From Ryuthela nishihirai (taxonomy: Eukaryota > Arthropoda > Arachnida > Araneae > Heptathelidae): DNA of 64,000 bases. The stretch lies in contig JAWZYU010000009.1 in assembly GCA_038380435.1 (NCBI GenBank), positions 68,973,901 through 69,037,900 of the forward strand, written 5' to 3'. Under the pieces are notes generated by a model that searched no databases, had not been told where the DNA came from, and worked only from the letters and a program-made list of their open reading frames with translations. Position numbers and translations under genes: made by a program. Of the stretch, positions 12,189 through 22,149 are shown in pieces. Numbering within the stretch: position 1 is the stretch's first letter; each line of letters opens with the position of its first letter.

Positions 12189-12388
12189 CAGGGCTCTCAA
12201 CGTGAGATACGCGGTAAAAATTTTTGGGGTGCGCCATGAGAGCTCAAAAATCGCTAGATCTATTAACAAAGTCGCTAAGTTGGCATTATTATACTATAAC
12301 TATAGTTTTATCTATCTATATAAGGGGTACGCCAGTTACATACACATTTCCAGAGGGTATGTGAAACATAAAAGGTTGAGAACCACTA
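12189..12388. mobile_element. 200-bp hAT-type MITE with perfect 8-bp target duplication
   Basis: The element is flanked on both sides by TTTTAGAA (12181-12188 and 12389-12396). Its ends are short inverted repeats of hAT type: CAGGGCTCTCAAC on the left and GTTGAGAACCACTA on the right. Length, 8-bp duplication and CAG/CTCAAC termini together support a non-autonomous hAT. No transposase sequence is inside; the open frame crossing it is accidental. Confidence 0.85.
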
Positions 12389-12396
12389 TTTTAGAA

Positions 12397-13827
12397 AATA
12401 AAAAACAACTCTTTTTAAAAGCTTTTAAAACTTTCTGTATATTTATGCACATGGACATATTTGTATAATTGCATAGACCTCAAATTCTATAATTAGCATA
12501 CTAACTTTCAACATCCGCAATGTAAGGAAAAATCAAAATTTCTTCCCTTTGCGTCACAATGAATAGATATAGTTACGAAATGTCAAAATCATTGGATTCT
12601 ACTTTACAACTACCTACTAACTTTTTACTTGCGAATTCTACAATTCATAATAAACTAGCGCACGCATTTTGCAAAAATTTAAATAACATCTCAAACACTT
12701 TGATATATATAACGTTAGAATAGTTCCTATAGTTTCCCAGGGAGAATTCATCCTTTATCTCCATTTGCATATGGTAGTGAAAAATTGCCAACGCTCCGAT
12801 TTGTCAATTAAATGAGGTATAGCTAAAATATGATTCTAGAACAAGTACAGAGATTTCTCAAACGTGCACTTGGTCTTCGGAAGAAGGCTTCGGAACTCGA
12901 CGGATATATCGATCTAGAGATGATAATTCCGAATTTAAAATGCTTTTTACTCTTACTGTGTGAGTTCAGAAGCAAACGCGATAGGCAGAACCAAATAAAT
13001 TCAGACAGACTCCAATATGTTATGGTGCCCACTAAAGCAATATAATAAGAATCACCAAGAACATTCGATTTACATGTCTTCACGTATCTTCACAACCGTT
13101 TCACGTTTTAAATTGTTCTCCTGGGTCAAATAAAATAATACCAATGAAGCTTCGAGAACTGTTCCTCCTTTGCTGAATGAAAATAGACATAATATTTATG
13201 GCGTTATAAAGGCTAGCCAAGCTTATCAATTAAATAAAGGTTTCTGAGCTTTGTTAATCTTCATGACTTACAGATTTCGAGAAAAGTAAAGTTGTATTTC
13301 GAACGTTTTTCAGAAGGGTTTCAGAAGGGTAAAACAAACATTTTAGAATATTCTCGCAGTGAATCAGGAAAATAGAATATTTGTTGCTCTTTTATATATC
13401 ATACATATCATAAGGATTATTATTTTTGCCTCTTTAAAGAATGAAAAACTAATTAACAGATTTAATTTTCGAAATATTCACATTTCAGTATAACAGCAAC
13501 ATGTCGTCAAATAATTAAAAAGGTCCATTAGTGCTAGAACCTCTGACATTTAGTGCTTGAGTGTGTGGCTAAGGGGTTTACCTTAACAAGCAGAGACTTA
13601 CCTCTTATCCCACTGTTGTGAGAAACTGCAACTTTTTCGTTTCAAAAATAAATAAAAAAATTCTTTCTTGGGTTATGTTGGTAAAAAAAAATTAAGGTAC
13701 TTTACATTTTCCTATTTTTCCAATAGTTTAATTTCCATCTGAAAGTTTAAAAATGGCAAACTTCAAAAGAATGTCATAAACAATCCACTCATGCTAGAAA
13801 TATGACTGACAATTTCCCCGGCGGAGT
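12397..13827. other. unassigned AT-rich sequence
   Basis: No recognisable gene or repeat. Overlapping opposed frames of 71 and 86 codons at 12823-13083 have no familiar motif. Confidence 0.5.
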
Positions 13828-14060
13828 GAGATGGTCAAGTGCAGGGGGCCACTTCCCCGCACATACACACACTTTGAGAATGCTAGTAAGGGTAAAGGAG
13901 GCAAAAATATTAATTTTTCAGGAAATATTTTATAGAGCCTTAAACTGGAGGGGAAAATGTTATAGTACAAAGTAAATACTGTCTCTTGCCACCCACCAGC
14001 CTACAATTTTACTCTAGATCCTGGCCTGGTCAGGTGGAAGTGAGGGGGGGGGGGGTTAAA
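13828..14060 (+). repeat. dispersed repeat D2, copy 2, ending in a G tract
   Basis: It shares GAGAATGCTAGTAAGGGTAA and the GTCTCTTGCC motif with the block at 5.29 kb. It continues into GATCCTGGCCTGGT, which also occurs after the poly(A) tract at 41.5 kb. A run of about twelve Gs follows at about 14045-14055. The family is unknown. Confidence 0.5.
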
Positions 14061-14469
14061 TTCGTAAACAGTAAACTACCCCCTTAGTCCAAACTTGTTG
14101 AAAAAAGCAACATTTTTTTGAGAGAGAAAAGGTAAAATATATTTCTGTATTGGATCGTATTAATAAAATAGTACTATCGCATTTTGCAAATCTTCCAGTA
14201 GTTTGAATTTTCATCGTTAGAGCTCTGTTACAAAATCTCGCACAACAAATTATCGGCGCACATAACTAAATATGCGATGCATACATGTGAAGTCAAGAAT
14301 ATTTGCAATACATATTATATGTACTCTTGACATATTATATATTATTACATAAACTTTTATCTATATTTGTTGTCCGTGATAGAATAATATTAATGCTCTT
14401 TTCATAGCTAGTATGAGAACGACAGGCTCGTAATCTAATGTTCCAAGATTTAACTATATAGGCGTTAAT
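14061..14469. other. unassigned AT-rich sequence
   Basis: No recognised feature. Confidence 0.5.
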
Positions 14470-14725
14470 TTTCTCCACTAATCCATGCTCCGCTTGCTAG
14501 GAGAAAGGAAACACCGATGGGCTTGACAAAGATTCCGTCTATCAGAGTCAGAATATCAGTTAAAACCATGCATCTGTGCATGTTGGGTTGTTTTACTGTG
14601 TGTAGAAGGGTCATATCTTGTGAATGTCATTAACATGAAGATTCTATCTTTCTCTCCTAAAAGCTCTCTAGTTATCCTCGCTCCCTATCTAACGCTTAGG
14701 CCTTTAGGATTCTTGTGACCTGGGG
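14470..14725 (+). mobile_element. tRNA-headed SINE, headless and diverged copy
   Basis: The body blocks AAACACCGATGGGCTTG, CCGTCTATCAGAGTC, a GAATGTCATTAACATGAAG block in the position of the ACGTTAAAGAACACG motif, and TTGTGACCTGG remain in family order. The head is missing and the last 3' block is replaced by the start of the next SINE. Confidence 0.65.
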
Positions 14726-14727
14726 CG

Positions 14728-15448
14728 AGGGTTAGCAGAGTCAATAGCGCACCAAGCTTTTAATCTGCAGTTCCCAGGCTCAAGACCCACCTCTACCAGC
14801 GTTGAGATCTATCTCCACTAAAACTTCACCCAGTTCTCTGTCAAAAAAGGAAAACCGATAAGCTTGAAAGGACGCCGTCCGTCAGAGAACTTAGGTTGTT
14901 TTACCGCTGGGCGGCACTTGCTTTTGCACACAATAATCTTAATGTTCAAGTCACAAGGACCCCAAAGGTTCAGAAAAGGTTGAGCGTACAAGACCCATTG
15001 GAGAGCTATTAGGAGACAGAAGGAAGTCTTCCTTCAAGGCCATCCAGCGTGTTCTCTAAGGTGCACAAGATGTAGTTCTCTCTGCGCACGAAGCTACGGC
15101 TTTACGTCCCATCCAATGGGCGGTAACCTTTTCAAGTCCATCTGTGTCTCCTTTCTCACCGAGGGCAGGGTGGAGTCTAATCTCAGAGGAGATAAATCTC
15201 AACGCCCTCCTCCACTCTGAGTCTCGGGGATGAGACATAAAGCCGTGTCCCGTGTTCAGGAAAGCCATACCATGTGCACCTTAAAAATACACTCTGGATG
15301 GCCTTGATGGGAGGCTTCTATGGGTCTGCTAACAGCTACGCAGTGGATCCCATTCCCATAACCTACTCTAAGCCCTTGGAGCCCTTGTGACATAGCCATT
15401 TAGTCCATTGAGGGGAAAAAAGTGCCGTTGAGAGGTAAAACATCCTAA
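14728..15448 (+). mobile_element. tRNA-headed SINE split by a second, inverted SINE
   Basis: The 5' part (14728-14890) runs from the head (GTCAATAGCGCACC, GGCTCAAGACCC) to CGTCCGTCAGAG. The 3' part resumes near 15240 (AAGCCGTGTCCCGTG) and ends in GCCGTTGAGAGGTAAAACAT at about 15448. The interruption is a complete SINE of the same family in reverse orientation. The host copy is therefore older than the inserted one. Confidence 0.85.
14891..15239 (-). mobile_element. tRNA-headed SINE inserted in another SINE
   Basis: Read on the minus strand it keeps the family order from GAGATTTATCTCC to GTAAAACAACC. On the plus strand it begins GGTTGTTTTACCGCTGGGCG and includes GGCCATCCAGCGTG. Flanks GAGAACTTA and GAGACATAA may be the remains of the target duplication. 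The head is decayed. The 70-codon reverse frame at 15056-15268 lies in it. Confidence 0.8.
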
Positions 15449-16988
15449 CCCTATTCTTCTGACGTCGCAATTACCTCGGCACGTTCAAAAAGGTATCGCT
15501 TAGAGACAGAACTTGTAAATACTACCGAAATTAAAAAATATCTACTTTTATTTCAAAAACGAAATAATTTTAACAGCAAGTTATAACATTTTTTTATTAT
15601 TATTTTTATGGAATTTTAGCATATTTATCGATTATTCGTATTTTATTTCAGTGTTTCGAAATGAAATCGTATTAAACATATTTATATTCTAACAGTATTC
15701 ACTTACAGTTATCATTATATATTAATTTAAAAATGGATTTTGTTGCTGAAATATAAATATTAGGTTCATAAACTGATATCAAGAACAGTTATTATAGAGA
15801 TTAACAGCTTTATTACTTTTCCTCTTATATTATTTTCCACTTGAACTGTACATACTAAAATCAATTTTTTTAAATTCAACAAAAATATTCAATACAATAT
15901 ATATATAGGATATAATGCACACCACAACAACATATATAAATTATTCTTTCCTATCCCAAAACTAAGGAGCATTAGGGTATCATACCAAGTTATGAAAGCC
16001 AAAGGCGTAAATAATTATCCTGTTAACAATAATCTTGATCGTCTTCAAACACACAATATGCTTTCTATTCCTTACATTGCAAACACACAAATATCATTAC
16101 AAATGAAAATAAAATGATTAAAATCATTAACTGCGATATTTATTTATTGGATTTTTTTCTCAAAAGTTTCGAAGTAATATTTCATTTCTTTTTGCTCATT
16201 CTTGCTCTTTTCAGTAAATCCGTTCAAGCAAAAATTAATAGCTGAGTTATGGGAATGCAAATATTTTTTTGTTTCATCTCTTTAGTTACTCAGTTTGTTT
16301 CTACTATAATTTTCAGCTGTTACCTAAAGAGAGTTAACTGGCGAGTACACTATCATGATAGTGAAACTCCCGAAATAATATTTTGTTTGGCAATCGATAA
16401 TAGAAACATTGTTACAAGAAGAGCCTTCAGTAATCCAACTTACAGTATTATGTCCGTTACAGATGAGTTCGGGATCAATTTTTCGATCCAGGGCTCACCT
16501 AACGTTCTTCATAATTAAACCATTTCAATAATTGTTGAACTGGAGCCAGATTAATGGAAAATAAATGTTTGTTAATCATTTATTTTATTCTAATATTATT
16601 AAATTATAATCATTTTGTGACAAAACTAATCCCTATTTGGAACTAAAACTATTATAAATACTAATAGAAATTGAAAGTTCGTGTGTAATATCATTATAAA
16701 CAAAAAGGTCATTTATTTATTAAAGAGAGTGAATACGTAAAAAAAATAATTAAACCCCATATGGTGTTTATTTTCAATTACTAAAGGCTGATTAAAAGAT
16801 TGAAATTATAATAATTTTTCATTTGTATTTACTTATATTTTTATAATTACAAGAAATGTATGAAATTTAAACTATTCTGAGCCCGAGACCAAAGTCGTCG
16901 CGATAATTTGAGCCAGACAGGCTCTGGCTCAACCCGAGAAAGCCCGAACCCGAAATCATCTCTAATATCCATGTTATCCCATTCAATT
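15449..16988. other. unassigned AT-rich sequence
   Basis: Very AT-rich. The 89-codon frame at 16249-16518 starts with a hydrophobic stretch but has no recognisable domain; I do not call it a gene. Confidence 0.5.
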
Positions 16989-16989
16989 A

Positions 16990-18190
16990 TGCTGAGATGC
17001 CAGTTTATTAGGTACACATCCCTTGTCACATAAATGGTTCATTACAACACCTAATACGTCACGTGACCACGGTGTACGATATGATCAGGCAAACCAGATC
17101 TTCGAGCTTCAGTTAGAGTTGGATTGAGCATCAGAATGGGGAAAACGAGCGACTTAAGTGACTTTGATAGTAGCATGATAGTTGGTGTTAGATGTGCCGA
17201 TTCTAGCATCTCCCAAAACAGCCCTCCTCCTGGGCTTTTCATGAACAACCGTTTCGTGGATTTGCCGAGAATGGTGCCAAGAGCAAACAACTACTAGTGA
17301 TCGGCGACCCCGTGGAAGAAAACAACTTGTGGATCAAAGGGGTCAAAGGTGACTGGCAAAAATCGTGCAAGTGAACAGAGGAGCCACAACCGGGCAAATC
17401 ACAGCAGAATTAAACATTGGTGTGTAGAAGGTCACCTCCGAATGCACCACATATCGGACCTTGTCGTGAATGGGCTACAACAGCCGCCTATCATGTCGAG
17501 TGCTGATGTTGTCAGCAAAGAACACAAAAGTTCCTCTCCAGTGGGCGCAGAGAATCGACACTGGACTGTTGAGGGCAAGAAAATGGTAGTCTGTTCGGAC
17601 GAATCAAGATTCCTTTTGCATCATGTTGATGTAAGGGTTAAAATTTGGAGCAAGCACCATGAGACCATGGAGCCATCTTGTCTGGTGTCAACAGACAGAC
17701 CAATGACGACGGTGTGATGGTATGAAGAATGTCTTCCTGACCCACATTAGACCCCTCTGATACCCATCGAAGGATATCTGAACGCCGCACCATATTTGAA
17801 CATCATTGTTTACCATGTTCATCCCTTCATGGCTACAGTTTATCCTCACTCGGATCGACACATTCAGCATGATAATGCACCTGCTCGTAAAGTCATCAAA
17901 TGGTTTCAGGAACATGCAGACGAGTTTTCCTTGCTTCATTGTCCTGCACAGATTAAAACCCTATCGAGCATCTTTGGGATGAGGTAGTAAGGTGTTGCAG
18001 CGAGACTGTGCCGCCGTCCAATTTGCAGCAAATGTGTGACACAATCATTTCCTCATGGTACAACATTCTTGCACAACACATCCAATATATTGTTAAGTTC
18101 CATGCCCCGACGAATTCGGGCTGTTCTGAAGGCCAAAGGAGGCGCAACATGATATTAGGTACATGTACCTAATAAACTGACATCTCAGTG
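16990..18190 (+). mobile_element. Tc1-like transposon, nearly full length, inactivated
   Basis: The 1,201-bp element is bounded by TA on both sides (16988-16989 and 18191-18192). Terminal inverted repeats read CTGAGATGCCAGTTTATTAG on the left and the inverse of CTGAGATGTCAGTTTATTAG on the right. It encodes a Tc1-family transposase in plus orientation across several frames. The length is normal for an intact Tc1-type element, so the loss of function is due to point changes and small indels, not to large deletions. Confidence 0.92.
17136..18155 (+). pseudogene. Tc1-type DDE transposase, frameshifted remnant
   Basis: The start near 17136 gives MGKTSDLSDFDSSMIVGVRC, which matches the usual N-terminal helix-turn-helix region. 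The longest intact stretch (17349-17717, 122 codons) includes VVCSDESRFLLHHVDVRVKI; its SDESRF carries the first catalytic Asp. A later frame (from 17796) has HPFMATVYP and HDNAPA with the second Asp. The C-terminal NPIEHLWDEV motif, with the third acidic residue, is at about 17960-17990 in yet another frame after an in-frame stop. At least three frame changes and several stops make it non-functional. Function in life: cut-and-paste integration at TA. Confidence 0.9.
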
Positions 18191-18192
18191 TA

Positions 18193-19937
18193 TTTCTAAC
18201 CATAGATTTTTTTCTAACCACGCTACTACGGAGTAGATCTCAACATCTACGCATTTCCTAAGCAAAGAAAGAAACTATTTATGGCATCTTCAGTTACTGC
18301 AATCTTAACTTCTGCTGTTTGGAAGCAAATATTCTGTGGACGATCATCAAACGGATCGTGTTCGAATTTTAACCGACATAAATGACGACGGTGTATATAT
18401 CCTGTTTGCCAGATATCGCCGGAGGTAACGTAGGTTGTTGGATGTGGCTAAGCCTGTTTACTCTGCCCACCAAAGTGAAGATATAAAAGATAAGTGTTAA
18501 AAATCATTATTGGTTAAGAATGGACGATCAGAGAACTTTGCATCAGTTTAAGTATGCTCTTTTAATGCACCACATAAAATGATAAATCCCGTTGTAATAA
18601 TAAAAATAACAACAATGTACTTAACTTGTTTCTGATATCTTTATACGGAACAAGTTGTGTAATAAATATAATCTAGATAATTGTTAACGAAGCGTGGAAG
18701 AAAGCGCCGTCGCTGAAAATGATTGAATGTTTTTGACATTGAAGTTTCCATTATCTTTCCGCTATAGTGTCACTTTCTTTAAAGTCTTTCAACATGACAA
18801 GTAACACTCATCCATTGCCTGTGATATTAGTGACGAGATTTATTTATTTGTTTATTTTCATTTTCCATAGTGTCATTGCTTGGTCCTGGCTTGAGATATC
18901 AACAGGTCAGACGACCTAAGGAGGCAGATAACGAAAATAATATTGAATGGTCGAGAGACTTATCTCTTCGTATAAACCATCCAGGAGGAATGTACACTTA
19001 AAAGTAGTGTTAAAACACTACTTTTAGTACACTTAAAAGTTCCCCAATATGATGTGGATCCAAAAAGCGAGAAAAACTCATATTTTACCGCGTGGAAAAA
19101 AGTACTCTCTATGCAAAGGGTTAAAGCAAGCATCCTCGTTATGGTGTTTCGCTCACTTCATTACTTATACTCGGATAAACAAGAAGCAGGATTTCATTCG
19201 CAATTTTCCTGGTGCATTTTAATCTGGAGCGATCGTTTACACTGGTATGATGAGCTATAAATTATCCGACTCCTTGTAGTAACATCATCCTCAACGACAT
19301 TAAGCCTTGGGCTTCATTGGCCTGATTTCCCTAGTTGGATGTTATCTTCTTCTCCTTTGTTTAAAGCTAAGAATAAAGTTCATTGTGGCGTCATTTTGGC
19401 CTGATTAATGCCATTAGAAAGTGCATTACAAGAGCTAAGAATAATAGCTAATTGATTAGTTTTATTATCCAAAACTCAAAATTTCCTACATGAAGAAGCT
19501 TCCGTGGTAATCAATACGGACTGCTAAACTTCGCTAATCCATAATGCAGTTAATGAACGCGTGACGGGTTTATTAAAACGGAAGACATTTTACAAATGCA
19601 TTAAAACCTAAGTGCTCTAATATCGTAAGATGAACATCTTCCTATGCTTCTTCTTGGAGAATCATCCATTTGATATTTATTAGAAAAGTAAAGATCAGAA
19701 AAGAAGAAAGTTGAACGTTGCCAGTGAGGAAGAAACTATTAAATTATCCCCCACAGTATATAAAATGCATGCAGGGAACATTAATTTCTTTGTGCCAAAA
19801 TAACAAGCTACAATAACGTAATCTTGAACTCAGAAATGTTCAGTTATTTTCATAATGTCAATTGCTTGTTATGTGAGAAATCGTTTTTTCACTTTTCGTA
19901 AAAGATTTCTGTCATTGTTTTTTAATTCCCTTAAATG
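18193..19937. other. unassigned sequence with one hairpin
   Basis: No gene was recognised. A perfect inverted repeat with AAAAGTAGTGTT arms and a 2-base centre lies at 18999-19026, itself bracketed by direct copies of GTACACTTAAAAGT. The 68-codon frame at 19054-19260 is unremarkable. Confidence 0.5.
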
Positions 19938-20010
19938 ATATGGCGTATAAACTGATAGGCTCTTATCATACCTCTGTGGCAAGCAGCTGTTTGAGGGGCT
20001 ATTTATTTTT
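19938..20010 (+). mobile_element. second SINE family, 3' tail fragment
   Basis: ATAAACTGATAGGCTCTTAT and GTGGCAAGCAGCTGTTTGAG correspond closely to the 3' end of the element at 21.55-21.76 kb, including the following TATTTATTTT tail. Only this tail is present. Confidence 0.7.
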
Positions 20011-20534
20011 ATTCAAACGATACGAAGACATGGCAGATTAAATAATCATAATACTAAAGAGGAACTAGAATAAGTTTAAGAACATTTTATTTTCTTTCAA
20101 CTTGGATCTCTAATAATTTGACTCTACTCATTGCCCATTTCTGAATTAAATCAATAACTTCATAAAATTTCAATAAACTTTGTGTTTTGAGAATTTCCTC
20201 AGTCATATTGACTACAAGAGAACTAGAACTTCGCAAATTTTCAAATAAAAAAAAATTAAAGGTAATTGTCACGGGAAGTTAAAACACTCTCTTAAAACTT
20301 AATTTATTGATCGGAACAAAATGAGCTTTGAACAGTTCCTCTGGGAATGGGGAGCTTTAGTCACTTTTTCCTCCCTTTTCTTAACGGTAGTTCTTCAATG
20401 TGAGAGATTAATTTTCTCGTCTCTCCTGATTCTACAGCACACTGCTAAGGGGTGAGAGAAGATCTCTGATTTGTAGAGGCAAAAACGCATCACTGTTTAA
20501 TGCAGGGAATGGCACCTTTTCTGGCTGAGGGACC

Positions 20535-20715
20535 AGTTCATCAGCTTCGATAAGTTTCTCAGACCACTTCAAACTTTCAGCTTTGATATGTCTCTCAGGC
20601 CACTTCACCAGATTCCATAAGATTCTCAAGATACTTCACCAGCTTCGATAAGTTTTTCAGGCTACTTCACCAGCTTCGATAAGTTTTTCAGGCTACTTCA
20701 CCAGCTTCCATATTG
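20535..20715. repeat. ~31-bp minisatellite interrupted by a SINE
   Basis: Five to six direct copies of a 31-bp unit with CACCAGCTTCGATAAG and TTTTTCAGGCTACTT; the last full copies are nearly identical. A further diverged unit (CACCAGCCTCCAAGCGG, TTTTCAGGCCACTT) appears beyond the SINE at 21087-21120. The SINE therefore landed inside the array. Confidence 0.85.
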
Positions 20716-21058
20716 GGGGCGGGCGTGGCTCGGTAAGTATTTGACCTGGCTCGTAATCTATAATTCCCAGGTTTGAGTCCCAACTGGGCCAGCGTCGAGA
20801 TTTATCTCGTCAACACTCCCCGCCATGCCCTCGATTAGTAGGGGGCATCGATGGACGGATGCGGGAAAGTCATACCCTCTGCACGTTAAAGAACACGCTG
20901 GATGGCCTTAATGGGAATCTGCCATCTGTCACCTAACAGTTATCCAGTATGTCCACTCCCTCCACCTTTCTCTAAGTCCTCAAGGTCCTCATAACCTAGC
21001 CATTTTGCACATTGTGTGCAGAAATGCACCGCTCAAAGGTAAAACATCCCAACCCACC
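20716..21058 (+). mobile_element. tRNA-headed SINE inside a minisatellite
   Basis: The head is present: GGCGTGGCTCGGTAAGT, GGCTCGTAATCTATAATTCC and AGGTTTGAGTCCC. The body and the 3' CGCTCAAAGGTAAAACATCC end follow in family order, with a stretch missing around the CCGTCGGATGGGACG block. Minisatellite units flank it on both sides. Confidence 0.85.
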
Positions 21059-21120
21059 TCCTATACCCAGCTCCTACCCATACACCTTCACCAGCCTCCA
21101 AGCGGTTTTCAGGCCACTTG

Positions 21121-21545
21121 CATTTTATATACATTTTTAAGATTTGATAACTTTCTAAGACCATTTCACTAAATAGGCGCGAAAGCTACAAGCAAGTGAA
21201 ACTATTTAGTGCTTAAAATAAAGTTGCACCTACAGAACTGAAAAAGATATAAATGCCATTTATATCTGCCATAAGCATTTGGTAAAATAAATCATTAATC
21301 AGAAATGTATTCGTATATACCTTTATATATTTAAACTTCTTTCTTAGATTGAATAGGCTACTATTTTTCCAATTGTTAGACACAATGTTGGTCCCGATGG
21401 AATAATTTGACGGACTGTAGTTTGGCCATTTATGGTTTAAGGTATATTTCAGTTATATTTTTCCGTAGTGCCCCAAACCTTTTGGCAGTACCATTACTGT
21501 GTAAAATTCCTAGTACTATATTACTGACTCTAACGCGGAAACTAA
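21121..21545. other. unassigned AT-rich sequence
   Basis: No recognised feature. Confidence 0.5.
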
Positions 21546-21757
21546 CCGTCCCGTGGCCGAGTGGTTAGCACGCTTGGCTACTAATCTACGGAACCTGGGT
21601 TCGAGCCCCGGATTAAGGCATGGATGTATGTGTCGTTTTTCTGCTGAGGTCCTGCCATCCTCACAGACCTTCTACTCTGATATATAAACTGATAGGCTCT
21701 TGTCAGACCTCTGTGGCAAGCAGCTGCTTGAGGGGGTATTTATTTTATTTATTTAAC
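21546..21757 (+). mobile_element. second tRNA-headed SINE family, near-complete copy
   Basis: The first ~75 bp has both internal Pol III promoter boxes: TGGCCGAGTGGTTAGCACGC (A box) and GGGTTCGAGCCCCGG (B box), with a Ser/Leu-type D-arm sequence. It is followed by an unrelated ~120-bp body and the tail GATAGGCTCTTGTCAGACC...GCAAGCAGCTGCTTGAGGGG, then TATTTATTTTATTTATTTA. A matching tail occurs at 19.94 kb, so this is a dispersed SINE and not a tRNA gene. The acceptor stem is not closed. Confidence 0.75.
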
Positions 21758-21765
21758 GGGGAGAA

Positions 21766-22125
21766 GGTTGATTCAGTTGGTAGCGCGAAAGGCTAGAAAT
21801 CTGATGTTACCAGATTCGAGTCCCACCTGTTCGGGGTGTGAGAATTTTCTCTGACAAACCTTAGTTTTGCCTTGTATGAGAAAGAGTACAAAGATGAGCT
21901 TCGAGAAGGCCGAGGCCATTGGATGGAACTTTAATACGTGACCCATATATAGAAGAGCTATACTCTGTGCACGTCAAAGAACATGTGGGTGGCCTTGACG
22001 ATAGGTTTCTAGCTGTCTAGCAGATCCACTTCCCTAACTTTTTCTGAGACGTTGAGGTCCTTGTGTATAGCAATTTAGTCCATTCTGTGCAAAACAACGA
22101 GCTGCTCAGAGATAGAACAACAGAA
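21766..22125 (+). mobile_element. tRNA-headed SINE (main family), diverged copy
   Basis: It directly follows the second-family SINE. It shows GTTGATTCAGTTGGTAGCGCG (A-box region), CCAGATTCGAGTCCC (B box), CTCTGTGCACGTCAAAGAAC, GTGGCCTTGACG and GAGCTGCTCAGAGATAGAAC. Divergence is high throughout. Confidence 0.8.
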
Positions 22126-22149
22126 CTGAATTTTAACAACCTCGAACAC

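Noticed and set aside
16249..16518. Possible small membrane protein (89 codons)
   Set aside because: Only a hydrophobic start caused by T-rich DNA; no family resemblance or promoter context.
21546..21620. Functional tRNA gene
   Set aside because: A and B boxes are good, but the acceptor stem does not pair, and the sequence runs into a SINE body whose tail is repeated at 19.94 kb.
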